Shown here piece by piece: positions 1-5,890 of a stretch of DNA of 9,665 nucleotides. Under the pieces are notes generated by a model. The model searched no databases, was not told the origin of the DNA, and was given only the letters and a program-made list of their open reading frames with translations. Source of the DNA: Chloroflexota bacterium (GTDB taxonomy: Bacteria > Chloroflexota > Ktedonobacteria > Ktedonobacterales > JACDGC01); contig JAKAOI010000054.1 of assembly GCA_021812265.1 (NCBI GenBank), positions 1 to 9,665 of the forward strand. The letters are read 5' to 3'. Each line of letters opens with the position of its first letter. The stretch's first letter is position 1. A program made the translations under genes and the position numbers.

Positions 1-893
1 TGAGCGGCGTCGTTGTTCCAATTAAGCTCTGAATGACACAAGGGGCATTGCAAAATGGCGGATAATGTTTTCCAAGGTTCGTCTAACGTTGAAATTTCGG
101 GATAATTGTGCGGCTCTGTTTGGCGTGTAAGCTGCAAAAACTGGCTTGGTCCCCACCAGCCGCGGCCGATACGCTGCGCGACAGCGTCCATTCCATAAAT
201 CAATGGTTGAGCGGCTGGGCGAAGCGGGCGTGGCGTAGCTTTTTCCCATCTGCGGAAATTAGACATACTGGCGGTTACCTGCGATTGCCAGCCCAGTTTA
301 TCTAGCTCTGCGCGAATTGCTTTGAGATTGAAGTTATAAAATGGCTCATCTTCTGTGCCCACAAGATGCGGGCTAAGTGACTTCAGCTCAGGATCTCCTC
401 CATGCAGAGCGGCTTTTGCTTTAGCAAAAAGATGATTTTTGATAGGCACATCCAAAATCCAGCGGTTTGCCAGTATGCGGCTCATCTCTGTAAGCGCCTC
501 ATCAATTTTAGCAAGATGGTGAATAACGCGCACTGTGGCGCCGGCGTTGAACGCGGCGTCTTTAAACGCCGTTTTATATAGGTTGCCCCGGATTAGATAC
601 AGTTTATCATTAGGCCCATTTGGTAAAAGCGTTGATTCGGCGTTTGTCAGATTGGTCCAAGAATAATCAATCAATACTACATGGCGCGCAAACGGAAAGT
701 ATATCGGCGCATTGCGCCCAAAGCCGCCGCCAAGATCGGCAAACCAATTCACTGGTTGATATTTTTTTAAGATAGATCGCAATAATTTTGCTTCAACTCT
801 GTTTTCGTAGTCACGTCCTTTCCAGAAATTCCTATAGTCGTAACCGTTTGCGTCGTAATTAATGACATGCGGCCCAGATTGCGCAGCGCCCAT
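1..893 (-). CDS. SAM-dependent methyltransferase with C-terminal zinc-ribbon start (partial, runs off left edge)
   Basis: An open minus-strand frame of 297 codons without a stop begins at ATG 893-891 and leaves the window at base 1. It is a class I SAM-dependent methyltransferase by its glycine-rich motif I, DLGGGFGRN at residues 53-61. The acidic post-I strand VVLIDYS lies at about 72-78, and a VRVIHHLAKIDEALTEMSRIL segment at about 121-141 corresponds to the usual conserved helix before the later strand. After a region of about 130 residues with no clear motif, CPLC appears at 283-286 just before the window edge, the first half of a Trm112-like or zinc-ribbon module. The start is supported by GAGGAG about 9 nt upstream. 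The methyl acceptor cannot be told from the sequence. The enzyme class is fairly sure; the zinc ribbon is inferred from half a motif. Confidence 0.85.
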   Translation of the reverse strand, partial: MGAAQSGPHVINYDANGYDYRNFWKGRDYENRVEAKLLRSILKKYQPVNWFADLGGGFGRNAPIYFPFARHVVLIDYSWTNLTNAESTLLPNGPNDKLYLIRGNLYKTAFKDAAFNAGATVRVIHHLAKIDEALTEMSRILANRWILDVPIKNHLFAKAKAALHGGDPELKSLSPHLVGTEDEPFYNFNLKAIRAELDKLGWQSQVTASMSNFRRWEKATPRPLRPAAQPLIYGMDAVAQRIGRGWWGPSQFLQLTRQTEPHNYPEISTLDEPWKTLSAILQCPLCHSELNWNNDAA

Positions 894-933
894 TGCCGGG
901 ATCTCCTCACAAATTAATCAGTGCTTTGGAATT

Positions 934-962
934 ATTATAACGCACATCCGGCAGAAATGCAG
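934..962 (-). promoter_or_regulatory. Probable promoter of the methyltransferase gene
   Basis: Reading the minus strand, TATAAT lies at 939-934, which would put transcription start near 927 and leave a leader of about 34 nt before the ATG at 893. The region 17-18 bp further upstream is only a poor match to TTGACA. The -10 is good and the -35 weak, which would fit an activator or repressor acting at the adjacent dyad (966-989). Confidence 0.45.
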
Positions 963-965
963 CCG

Positions 966-989
966 CAATAGCGCAAACGGGCGCTATTG
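966..989. promoter_or_regulatory. Perfect 9-bp inverted repeat in divergent intergenic region
   Basis: CAATAGCGC (966-974) and GCGCTATTG (981-989) are perfect inverted repeats separated by six bases. No T-run follows on either strand, so it is not an intrinsic terminator. It sits just upstream of the probable minus-strand promoter and about 100 bp upstream of the plus-strand promoter, a natural place for an operator serving either gene. The binding protein is unknown. Confidence 0.4.
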
Positions 990-1089
990 GCATGCTCGTC
1001 TGTTTCTCTGCAAGTATTCTTGTTGTGTGTTTGCGTTGATGTGATATTGAAGAAATGTTGGCGCCGCAGTGGTAAAAGTCATTGTTTTA

Positions 1090-1117
1090 TTGACAGGGAT
1101 TCTGCGCCAATTATAAT
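1090..1117 (+). promoter_or_regulatory. Consensus sigma-70-type promoter (TTGACA-N16-TATAAT)
   Basis: TTGACA at 1090-1095 and TATAAT at 1112-1117 are both perfect housekeeping hexamers, with a 16-bp spacer. Transcription would start near 1124, giving a leader of about 290 nt before the surface-protein gene at 1418. Two more TATAAT hexamers follow at 1165-1170 (with TTGCCC 19 bp upstream) and 1198-1203, so start-site choice may be multiple. Confidence 0.6.
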
Positions 1118-1315
1118 AGTAAGATGGATACTATATTGGTTGCCCGACTGGTTAAACAGATCGGTATAATGGAAATACGATCTGAAAACTGCTATTTTAT
1201 AATGCGCGTCAGATTTGCATGCACTTCTGTTACAGCGCATGCACGTGTGAGTCACTCTCTCTGTAAATGAGAGGCAGAATAGATGGCGTCTCTGAACACT
1301 AATGCGGGGGTTATT

Positions 1316-1340
1316 ATTGTTTTAGGCCTCCTAGAACAAT
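1316..1340 (+). other. 11-bp stem-loop in the leader of the surface-protein gene
   Basis: The left arm 1316-1326 (ATTGTTTTAGG) pairs with 1330-1340 (CCTAGAACAAT) over 11 positions around a 3-nt CCT loop. One pair is a G-U wobble on the plus-strand RNA, which would be a C-A mismatch on the other strand, so the fold favours a plus-strand transcript. No T-run follows. It could equally be read as a DNA dyad. Confidence 0.4.
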
Positions 1341-1412
1341 CGGTGTGAGGAAAATGACCTCCCATAGATATTATGTTATAGCGCAGTGTGTGAAGCGACA
1401 TCACACCGGAGG
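1341..1412 (+). promoter_or_regulatory. Possible switchable leader structure reaching the ribosome-binding site
   Basis: TCACACCG at 1401-1408 can pair perfectly with CGGTGTGA at 1341-1348. Alternatively its first six bases can pair with GTGTGA at 1388-1393 in a short local hairpin with a 7-nt loop. The two folds exclude each other. The long-range one includes the first G of the GGAGG ribosome-binding site (1408-1412). This is an attenuator-like arrangement seen by eye; no riboswitch family was recognised. Confidence 0.3.
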
Positions 1413-1417
1413 ATATG

Positions 1418-2398
1418 ATGGAAATGAAGACGCCCCCAAGGCCAAGTTTTTTGGGCTTGCAGGTTACCGTTATTATTGCGTTTACTACAATCTTAATTTT
1501 AACCATAACAATAGTTTTTTCGGGAGTTATTGTAGCAGCGTCGCCGGAAAGCGCAAATTTAGTGCCAACGGTTACATCTACACCCACATTAACTCCAACC
1601 CCCACGTTTGATCCTGCGCTGAATGCGCCGCTGCCGGATCATCGGCTGGTTTTGTTTTACGGTATTCCGGGCGCTCCGACTGTTGGGCCGGCGTATGCCC
1701 CTACACAGCAATTATTAACGCAGATGCAGCAATACGCCAAAATATGGAATGCGGCAGATCCCTCAAAACCGGTGATGTTGGGGCTTGATTTAGTTGTTGA
1801 TGTGGCAGATGTTTTTCCCGGACCAGGTGGCACATACAGTCACTTGGTAGATCCGGGAACGATACAATCATTCATTGATTTTTGCGGCCAAAATAACTTG
1901 CTGCTGTTTTTAGATCTGCAATTTGGCCGCAGTCCGGTAAAAACCATCGTGACGGAGATGGAGCCATATTTAGAAAAATACCCATTTGTGAGCATAGCGA
2001 TAGATACCGAGTTTCATTTTCCGCCGAATTATGGTGTGCCCGATTATAATTTGGGCTGGGTAGACGCCAGCGATATTAATTGGACGATTCAAACGTTGCA
2101 TACAATTGTTGCGCAATATCATGTGCCGCGCAAGGTGTTAATTGTGCATCAGTGGAGATCGTCTGTTATCACCAATAAAAATAAAATTATCACTGATCCA
2201 TATGTATCATTTGTTTTACATACAGATGGTTTTGGCACACCGCAAGAAAAACTTGCGGATTACCAGTTATTTGTAACGCAGCAATTATTGCAGTATGGCG
2301 GGTTAAAATTATTTTTTAACTTAGATACTGTTTTACTTACACCGCAGCAAGTACTCAGCACATACACGCCTGCGCCGCTGGTGATATCGTATCAGTAG
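1418..2398 (+). CDS. Membrane-anchored extracytoplasmic protein, uncharacterised barrel-like family
   Basis: The 326-residue product begins with one hydrophobic segment at about 14-40, without a lipoprotein cysteine, then a threonine/proline linker (TPTLTPTPT, about 53-61). A folded domain to the C-terminus lies outside the membrane. It has alternating strand/helix texture: RLVLFYGIPG, KPVMLGLDLVVDVAD, NLLLFLDLQFGRS, FVSIAIDTEF, KVLIVHQW, FVLHTDGFG and LKLFFNLD. Acidic residues sit at strand ends, as in TIM-barrel glycosidase-like proteins. From memory, similar unnamed proteins with VHQ and DGFG signatures occur in Chloroflexota and Actinobacteria. Activity is unknown; a carbohydrate-active role is only inferred. 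ATGs lie at 1415, 1418 and 1424. GGAGG (1408-1412) is only 2 nt from the first and 5 nt from the second, so 1418 is preferred. The 3' end overlaps the convergent glycosyltransferase gene. Confidence 0.8.
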   Translation: MEMKTPPRPSFLGLQVTVIIAFTTILILTITIVFSGVIVAASPESANLVPTVTSTPTLTPTPTFDPALNAPLPDHRLVLFYGIPGAPTVGPAYAPTQQLLTQMQQYAKIWNAADPSKPVMLGLDLVVDVADVFPGPGGTYSHLVDPGTIQSFIDFCGQNNLLLFLDLQFGRSPVKTIVTEMEPYLEKYPFVSIAIDTEFHFPPNYGVPDYNLGWVDASDINWTIQTLHTIVAQYHVPRKVLIVHQWRSSVITNKNKIITDPYVSFVLHTDGFGTPQEKLADYQLFVTQQLLQYGGLKLFFNLDTVLLTPQQVLSTYTPAPLVISYQ

Positions 2399-3704
2399 CG
2401 ATTCCGGCGTTTTCTGTAAGCTGGCGGTATAGGGCAAGCATTTTTCTGCTGATATTCTGCCAGCTATATTCAGCAATACTGGGGCGCGCATTGTTTTTTG
2501 CATATTGCATACGCGCAGGGTTGCCCAGCAAATTTTCTATTTGTTCTGCAAAAGCGGCGGCGTTTCTGTGTTCTGTAAGCGCGCCGTTTATGCCATGTTG
2601 GATAAATGACGGCAGCCCGCCGACGCGAAACGCAACTACCGGCGTTCCGGCTGCCAGCGCTTCAATAGCGGCTAAACCAAAACTTTCATAATATGACGCA
2701 ACTAAAAATAAATCTCCTGCGTGGTAATAGCGCGCCATAAGATCGTGCGGCTGGGCGTCAATAAATCTGGTTGTTGACGCTATGCCCAATTTTTGCGCCG
2801 TCTGAGTCAAGCGAGATCTTTCAGGATCGTCCGGATGTCCGCCGATAAGCAGCAGATTGACGCGGCGCGGCAGCATAGCTGCGGCTTGAATCGCTAAGTC
2901 GGCGCCTTTCAATGGATCGAGTCTGCCGGCAAACAGCAGAGTGGGAATGTAGTTTAATTGCAGATGTTGCAATATGGCAGCTTTGTCTTCTTCGCGATTG
3001 CTGTCATAAAATTTACGCATATCAACGCCGCAAGGAATAATATGCAGTGAGCGCTCCGGCGCGTGATAATGAAATTTAAGGTGATGATATTCATCGGGCG
3101 CGGCGGCAATAATAGCGTTTGCTGAGTGAATCAGCTCTTTTTCCGTGCGCCTGCGCAAAGCGGTTTCGTGTTCTTCAGGCCGGTGCATCAGTTTAATATC
3201 TGCCAGTGTGTGAAACATTACTATGTGCGGCGCGCCCCAACGCGAGGATAATAACTGCCCGGCTGCGGCAGATTGCCAATAATGGCTGTGAATAACATGG
3301 TAATCTCTGCGGTGCGAGACGGCAAAACAGTTTATTCCATCGGCAAATTGCTCAAGATATTGCGGCAGATGATTTTTATGGAGGATTTCTATCGGTCCGG
3401 CGGGAATATGTATCACACGCACTCGGGTACTTAGGGAGATAACTTGTGGAAGCAGGGGATCGGTCCATCGGGTAAAGATATCTACAGAAACGCCCATCAG
3501 GCCTAAGTGGCAGGCTAATTCGCGAACGTATACATTCATTCCTCCGGCGTCGCGGCTTTTGCCTATTTGAGCAAGCGGGGAAGTATGGTAACACAGCATT
3601 GCAACACGCATATCCTGTGCGCCGGTACTTTCACAGATTTTTGGCCATCGGCCTTCGCTGCTTTTCTGCTGACCGGGAACGGTCCCGGAAAGTAAGATTG
3701 TCAT
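2355..3704 (-). CDS. GT4 family glycosyltransferase, MshA-like
   Basis: This protein of up to 449 residues has the two-domain GT-B architecture of family GT4, which retains anomeric configuration when moving sugar from a nucleotide-sugar donor. Visible motifs are the N-terminal loop RDAGGMNVYVREL (about 51-63), HSHYW (139-143), IIPCGVD (222-228), GRLDPLKG (260-267), and the donor-binding ESFGLAAIE (340-348, the E-x7-E pair), then a VGGLPSFI loop. This resembles D-inositol-3-phosphate glycosyltransferase and sucrose-phosphate-synthase-type enzymes, but the acceptor is not determined. The family fold normally starts at MRVAML, here ATG 3611-3609. The longer start at 3704 has AGGA 6 nt upstream and adds 31 poorly conserved residues, so the true start is uncertain. 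The gene lies downstream, on the same strand, of a transposon remnant, and its 3' end overlaps the convergent gene by 44 bp. Confidence 0.92.
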   Translation of the reverse strand: MTILLSGTVPGQQKSSEGRWPKICESTGAQDMRVAMLCYHTSPLAQIGKSRDAGGMNVYVRELACHLGLMGVSVDIFTRWTDPLLPQVISLSTRVRVIHIPAGPIEILHKNHLPQYLEQFADGINCFAVSHRRDYHVIHSHYWQSAAAGQLLSSRWGAPHIVMFHTLADIKLMHRPEEHETALRRRTEKELIHSANAIIAAAPDEYHHLKFHYHAPERSLHIIPCGVDMRKFYDSNREEDKAAILQHLQLNYIPTLLFAGRLDPLKGADLAIQAAAMLPRRVNLLLIGGHPDDPERSRLTQTAQKLGIASTTRFIDAQPHDLMARYYHAGDLFLVASYYESFGLAAIEALAAGTPVVAFRVGGLPSFIQHGINGALTEHRNAAAFAEQIENLLGNPARMQYAKNNARPSIAEYSWQNISRKMLALYRQLTENAGIATDTISPAAQACMC

Positions 3705-3758
3705 GATAGATCCTGTTCATAAAAATTTAATGTCAGCCATCACATTTTTGGTGTTATT

Positions 3759-3990
3759 TTGACACTCCCGCCCGATTCATCGGGGGGATTCTTCTCTGTT
3801 TTCCTCGCAGGGCGTGATTGTCAGAGATTCTAGCTTGCACTAGCAACCTGCCGCGTGTCCGGCGGTCTACGCTTTCCCGCGAACGGGTGACGATACTTGA
3901 TTTCTGCACAAGGTACGATCTGGGCCAATTTCCCATACAGATGGTTGCTCAGAATATTCGATGCCCCTACTGCTGATTACAGCGTCAGGC
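3759..3990 (-). mobile_element. Remnant right end of a TnpB-type (IS200/IS605-like) element, possible omega-RNA scaffold
   Basis: Read on the minus strand, the segment ends in AGAATCC, then a GC-rich hairpin (about 3766-3787), then GGGAGTGTCAA. This is the characteristic 3' terminus of many TnpB-carrying IS200/IS605-group elements, where the end of the element also encodes the scaffold of the TnpB guide (omega) RNA. Further upstream are a 6-bp stem (CAGAGA 3822-3827 with TCTCTG 3793-3798) and a CCCG-TTCG-CGGG hairpin (3887-3876). No tnpB coding region is present. A frame ending at the stop 3979-3977 offers at most a few C-terminal residues, and these overlap the neighbouring repeat. The identification rests on remembered family termini. 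The outer boundary at 3990 is set only by the start of the next repeat. Confidence 0.5.
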
Positions 3991-4121
3991 CTTTCGCTTC
4001 AGCATGGAAAATCGGGTACGTACAAGGGGCAGCGCCCCTTTGTATAGGGTTCTGATGTGTTCCCAGACCTCCCTTTGTTGCAGATACGAGAACCATGCGC
4101 TTCTCTTTGAAGCGAAAATCC
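3991..4121 (+). repeat. Structured repeat with terminal inverted repeats, copy 1
   Basis: This 131-bp unit is repeated in the same orientation at 4431-4562, with roughly 88% identity by eye and a perfect 35-bp block at 4062-4096. Its ends are perfect 10-bp inverted repeats: TTTCGCTTCA (3992-4001) and TGAAGCGAAA (4108-4117). Inside are a GC-rich hairpin (GGGGC/GCCCC around 4026-4040) and a GAGAA/TTCTC hairpin near 4088-4105. No protein is encoded. It could be a miniature inverted-repeat element or a structured RNA module. It abuts the transposon remnant. Confidence 0.75.
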
Positions 4122-4430
4122 TAAGTATATAAATGTGACTTATATTACTATACCAAAGAAAGTATTAAATAGACCACTTTATGTTTGGCGCTTAGGAGTT
4201 ACCTCAATATTGTTACCAAACTGAACAAAATGAATCAACATGTGTATAAATTTAAAATCGTAATAATGTGAATAGTATTTTTGTTGTTTTTATGGTATGC
4301 TTTACTATGAAAGTATTATTTTGTTTACGTGGTTTTTGTCTATTAGGATGGTAAAAGGGAAATTTCCATGTGTTTTTACTTGTGGTACCCGACACGCTCA
4401 ATTTAAATGTATGCAATGTATCCATATCAT
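4122..4430. other. AT-rich spacer between the two repeat copies
   Basis: About 310 bp of AT-rich sequence separates the repeat copies. No frame here has a ribosome-binding site and a plausible protein. The plus-strand frame from 4297 runs straight through repeat copy 2 and is judged spurious. I see no RNA gene or terminator. Confidence 0.5.
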
Positions 4431-4562
4431 GACTTTCGCTGCAGCATGGAACATCGGGGATATACAAGGGGCGCCGCCCCTTATACCGGGTTCTGAGGTG
4501 TCCCCAGACCTCCCTTTGTTGCAGATACGAGAACCATACGCTTCTCTTTCAAGCGAAAGTCC
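4431..4562 (+). repeat. Structured repeat with terminal inverted repeats, copy 2
   Basis: Second copy of the element at 3991-4121. The terminal inverted repeat is GACTTTCGCT (4431-4440) with AGCGAAAGTC (4552-4561), one end base wider than in copy 1. The inner hairpin is AAGGGGC-GCC-GCCCCTT, and the 35-bp block shared exactly with copy 1 lies at 4503-4537. The stem pairing around the central hairpin is kept although the flanking bases differ between copies, which hints at selection on structure. The copy ends about 60 bp upstream of the next gene. No clear target-site duplication is visible. Confidence 0.75.
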
Positions 4563-4625
4563 TACACATGAAGATTGCCGGTTATTAAATTCTTTTTATG
4601 TATGATATCCAAATAAGGAGATGTG

Positions 4626-5414
4626 ATGATGAAAATAAAACAAATCTCAATTATTTCGGCTGCTGCTGCGGTTTTGATTGCGGCGCTGACACTGTTTACC
4701 TTAGCTGCAAACAACAAACCCCAAAATCAAACGCTCATAAGCGCATCGCAAGCATCGTATTGTTCTATTCCCCAAGTAGCGGCAGATCTGCAATATACGT
4801 CCTCGCCTAATGTTCAGGTGATGCAGAAAGATTTTTCCGCGCCGGCGGGTGAGCCGCAAATATATGCCCGTGTAAACGGTACACCGATTTATGGATATAC
4901 TATAGAGTTTCTTGCCGAAGCAGCGTATCATAACCATCAGCTTGCGCTGCAAAGCATGGACGCCGCGGCGCTTCAGGCGTTGCCTGCGGCTGCACTGCAG
5001 CAATTAAAAGAGCCGCTTGCTCAGCTTCGCGCAGATATGCTGCAGCAGCAAATTGATAATCAATTGCTATTGCAAGACGCCCAAAAATTAAAAATTTTTC
5101 CGGCGCAATCAGTTGTTTCTGGTGTAATAACGCGAGATGTAAGCCTATATAACAGCTCGCCGCATAATTCACCGGCGTGGTATCAATTTACTGCGATATT
5201 ATGCGCCGATGGTTTAACCGCACAGAATTACGCTTCTAATCCACAGGTTGTTGCTACGGTTACCCAAGCAATTACGCTGCAAATGATGCGCTATAAAGCT
5301 TATGCCGATCTTCCGATTGCTATGCAACATAATACTGCAATGGTAGACGCAAAAATACAGACGTTTATACAAAATTTGGCCAAATCGGCAAATATAGTTG
5401 TGTATTACAAATAA
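4626..5414 (+). CDS. Secreted SurA N-terminal-like protein lacking a PPIase domain
   Basis: The 262-residue product starts with a signal peptide or signal anchor: a short basic N-terminus, then a hydrophobic run at about 8-29. A mature, mostly helical domain follows. The segment QIYARVNGTPIYGYTIEFLAEAAY (about 78-101) is the typical opening of SurA/PrsA-type chaperone N-domains, and QQQIDNQLLLQDAQKLKI (about 141-158) matches the second conserved helix. There is no parvulin (rotamase) domain, so if it is a chaperone it acts only by binding exported proteins, as some SurA_N-only proteins do. GTG 4623, ATG 4626 and ATG 4629 are possible starts. AAGGAG ends at 4620, giving 5 or 8 nt spacing for the two ATGs. 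A strong terminator follows. Family membership is inferred by pattern. Confidence 0.75.
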   Translation: MMKIKQISIISAAAAVLIAALTLFTLAANNKPQNQTLISASQASYCSIPQVAADLQYTSSPNVQVMQKDFSAPAGEPQIYARVNGTPIYGYTIEFLAEAAYHNHQLALQSMDAAALQALPAAALQQLKEPLAQLRADMLQQQIDNQLLLQDAQKLKIFPAQSVVSGVITRDVSLYNSSPHNSPAWYQFTAILCADGLTAQNYASNPQVVATVTQAITLQMMRYKAYADLPIAMQHNTAMVDAKIQTFIQNLAKSANIVVYYK

Positions 5415-5436
5415 TTTAAATAATTGAATGCAACGC

Positions 5437-5472
5437 TGCGGAAGAGACAGACATGCTCTTCCGCATGTTTTA
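5437..5472 (+). terminator. Rho-independent terminator of the SurA-like gene
   Basis: TGCGGAAGAG (5437-5446) and CTCTTCCGCA (5456-5465) form a perfect 10-bp stem with a 9-nt loop, followed by TGTTTTATT. It lies 23 bp after the stop codon at 5414. The minus-strand flank has no T-run, so it serves the plus-strand gene. Confidence 0.85.
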
Positions 5473-5583
5473 TTGAGGTATGCGATGATGGATACGTTGT
5501 GTGAGATCATTGGTGAAAGGAACTGTGTCAACAGTATAGTGCAACAGTTTGCTCAATCGTTTGTCAAAATCTGATTGTGCCAT
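5470..5583 (-). CDS. Possible 37-residue small protein overlapping the upstream gene
   Basis: ATG 5583-5581 opens a short frame (MAQSDFDKRLSKLLHYTVDT..., ending in IPQ) that stops at 5470. A strong GGAGG lies 10 nt upstream (5598-5594). The frame begins inside the last codons of the 108-residue gene at 5564-5890, in another phase, as in translationally coupled pairs. It could instead be the frameshifted tail of that gene. I do not recognise the product. It has no membrane segment and is charged and probably helical. Its stop codon overlaps the T-run of the opposite-strand terminator. Confidence 0.35.
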   Translation of the reverse strand: MAQSDFDKRLSKLLHYTVDTVPFTNDLTQRIHHRIPQ

Positions 5584-5890
5584 AACAGGATATCCTCCAT
5601 TCAAAGATATATTTCTTTGAGCTATGAAGATTGTTGTCCAAGAATTTGTTCAAGCGCGACAAGACCACCATGAATACGGTGGCGCGCCGTATCAGGACGG
5701 CATCCAACAATTCGGGCAATGTCAGATGATGAATATCTTTTTGATTCTGTTGGCAAAGTCTGATCGCTTCTTGTTCGTCAATTAACGCCACAGAAACATA
5801 CCTGCCTCTTTTCTTGTCCTCAATTTCCCCGGCAATCCAGCTTGCGGAATATGCAGATAGAAATATTTTGATCGGTGAACGTTTGTACAC
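5564..5890 (-). CDS. Unrecognised 108-residue protein whose 5' end is duplicated at 7718-7796
   Basis: GTG 5890-5888 begins a 108-residue frame. The N-terminal part (SPIKIFLSAYSASWIAGEIE, then DKKRGRYVSVALIDEQEAIRL, about 5-45) reads like a real globular protein. The part after about residue 73 is less protein-like. I do not recognise a family. The ribosome-binding site is weak. Codons about 5-29 are exactly duplicated 1.9 kb away, next to a different upstream region. The gene therefore either received a new 5' flank through an insertion event or is a decaying copy. The reading frame crosses the repeat boundary without disruption, which favours a functional or recently functional gene. Confidence 0.45.
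   Translation of the reverse strand: MYKRSPIKIFLSAYSASWIAGEIEDKKRGRYVSVALIDEQEAIRLCQQNQKDIHHLTLPELLDAVLIRRATVFMVVLSRLNKFLDNNLHSSKKYIFEWRISCYGTIRF
5805..5877. repeat. 73-bp perfect direct repeat, left copy
   Basis: Identical at all 73 positions to 7718-7790. After a 6-base difference (AACGTT present here, absent in the other copy) a further TGTACA matches. The repeat lies within the 5' end of the 108-residue gene and forms the left border of a 1.84-kb segment carrying two genes. Confidence 0.95.

Noticed and set aside
1389..1405. TGTGA...TCACA resembling a CRP binding site
   Set aside because: The half-sites are separated by 7 bases, not the 6 that CRP requires, and the repeat is better explained as the local hairpin before the ribosome-binding site.
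1252..1611. Frames on both strands over the start of the surface-protein gene
   Set aside because: They are out-of-phase shadows of a well-supported gene and its leader, with valine/threonine-rich products mirroring the hydrophobic and TPT segments.
3754..3936. 60-codon minus-strand frame in the transposon remnant
   Set aside because: It lies across the presumed non-coding guide-RNA scaffold and terminal hairpin; the protein is not TnpB-like apart from a vague basic character.
3991..4562. Two-copy repeat as a CRISPR array
   Set aside because: There are only two long (about 130 bp) units with a 310-bp gap; no short regular repeat-spacer pattern exists.
4297..4605. 102-codon plus-strand frame
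   Set aside because: It runs through repeat copy 2, has no ribosome-binding site, and its product changes character at the repeat border.
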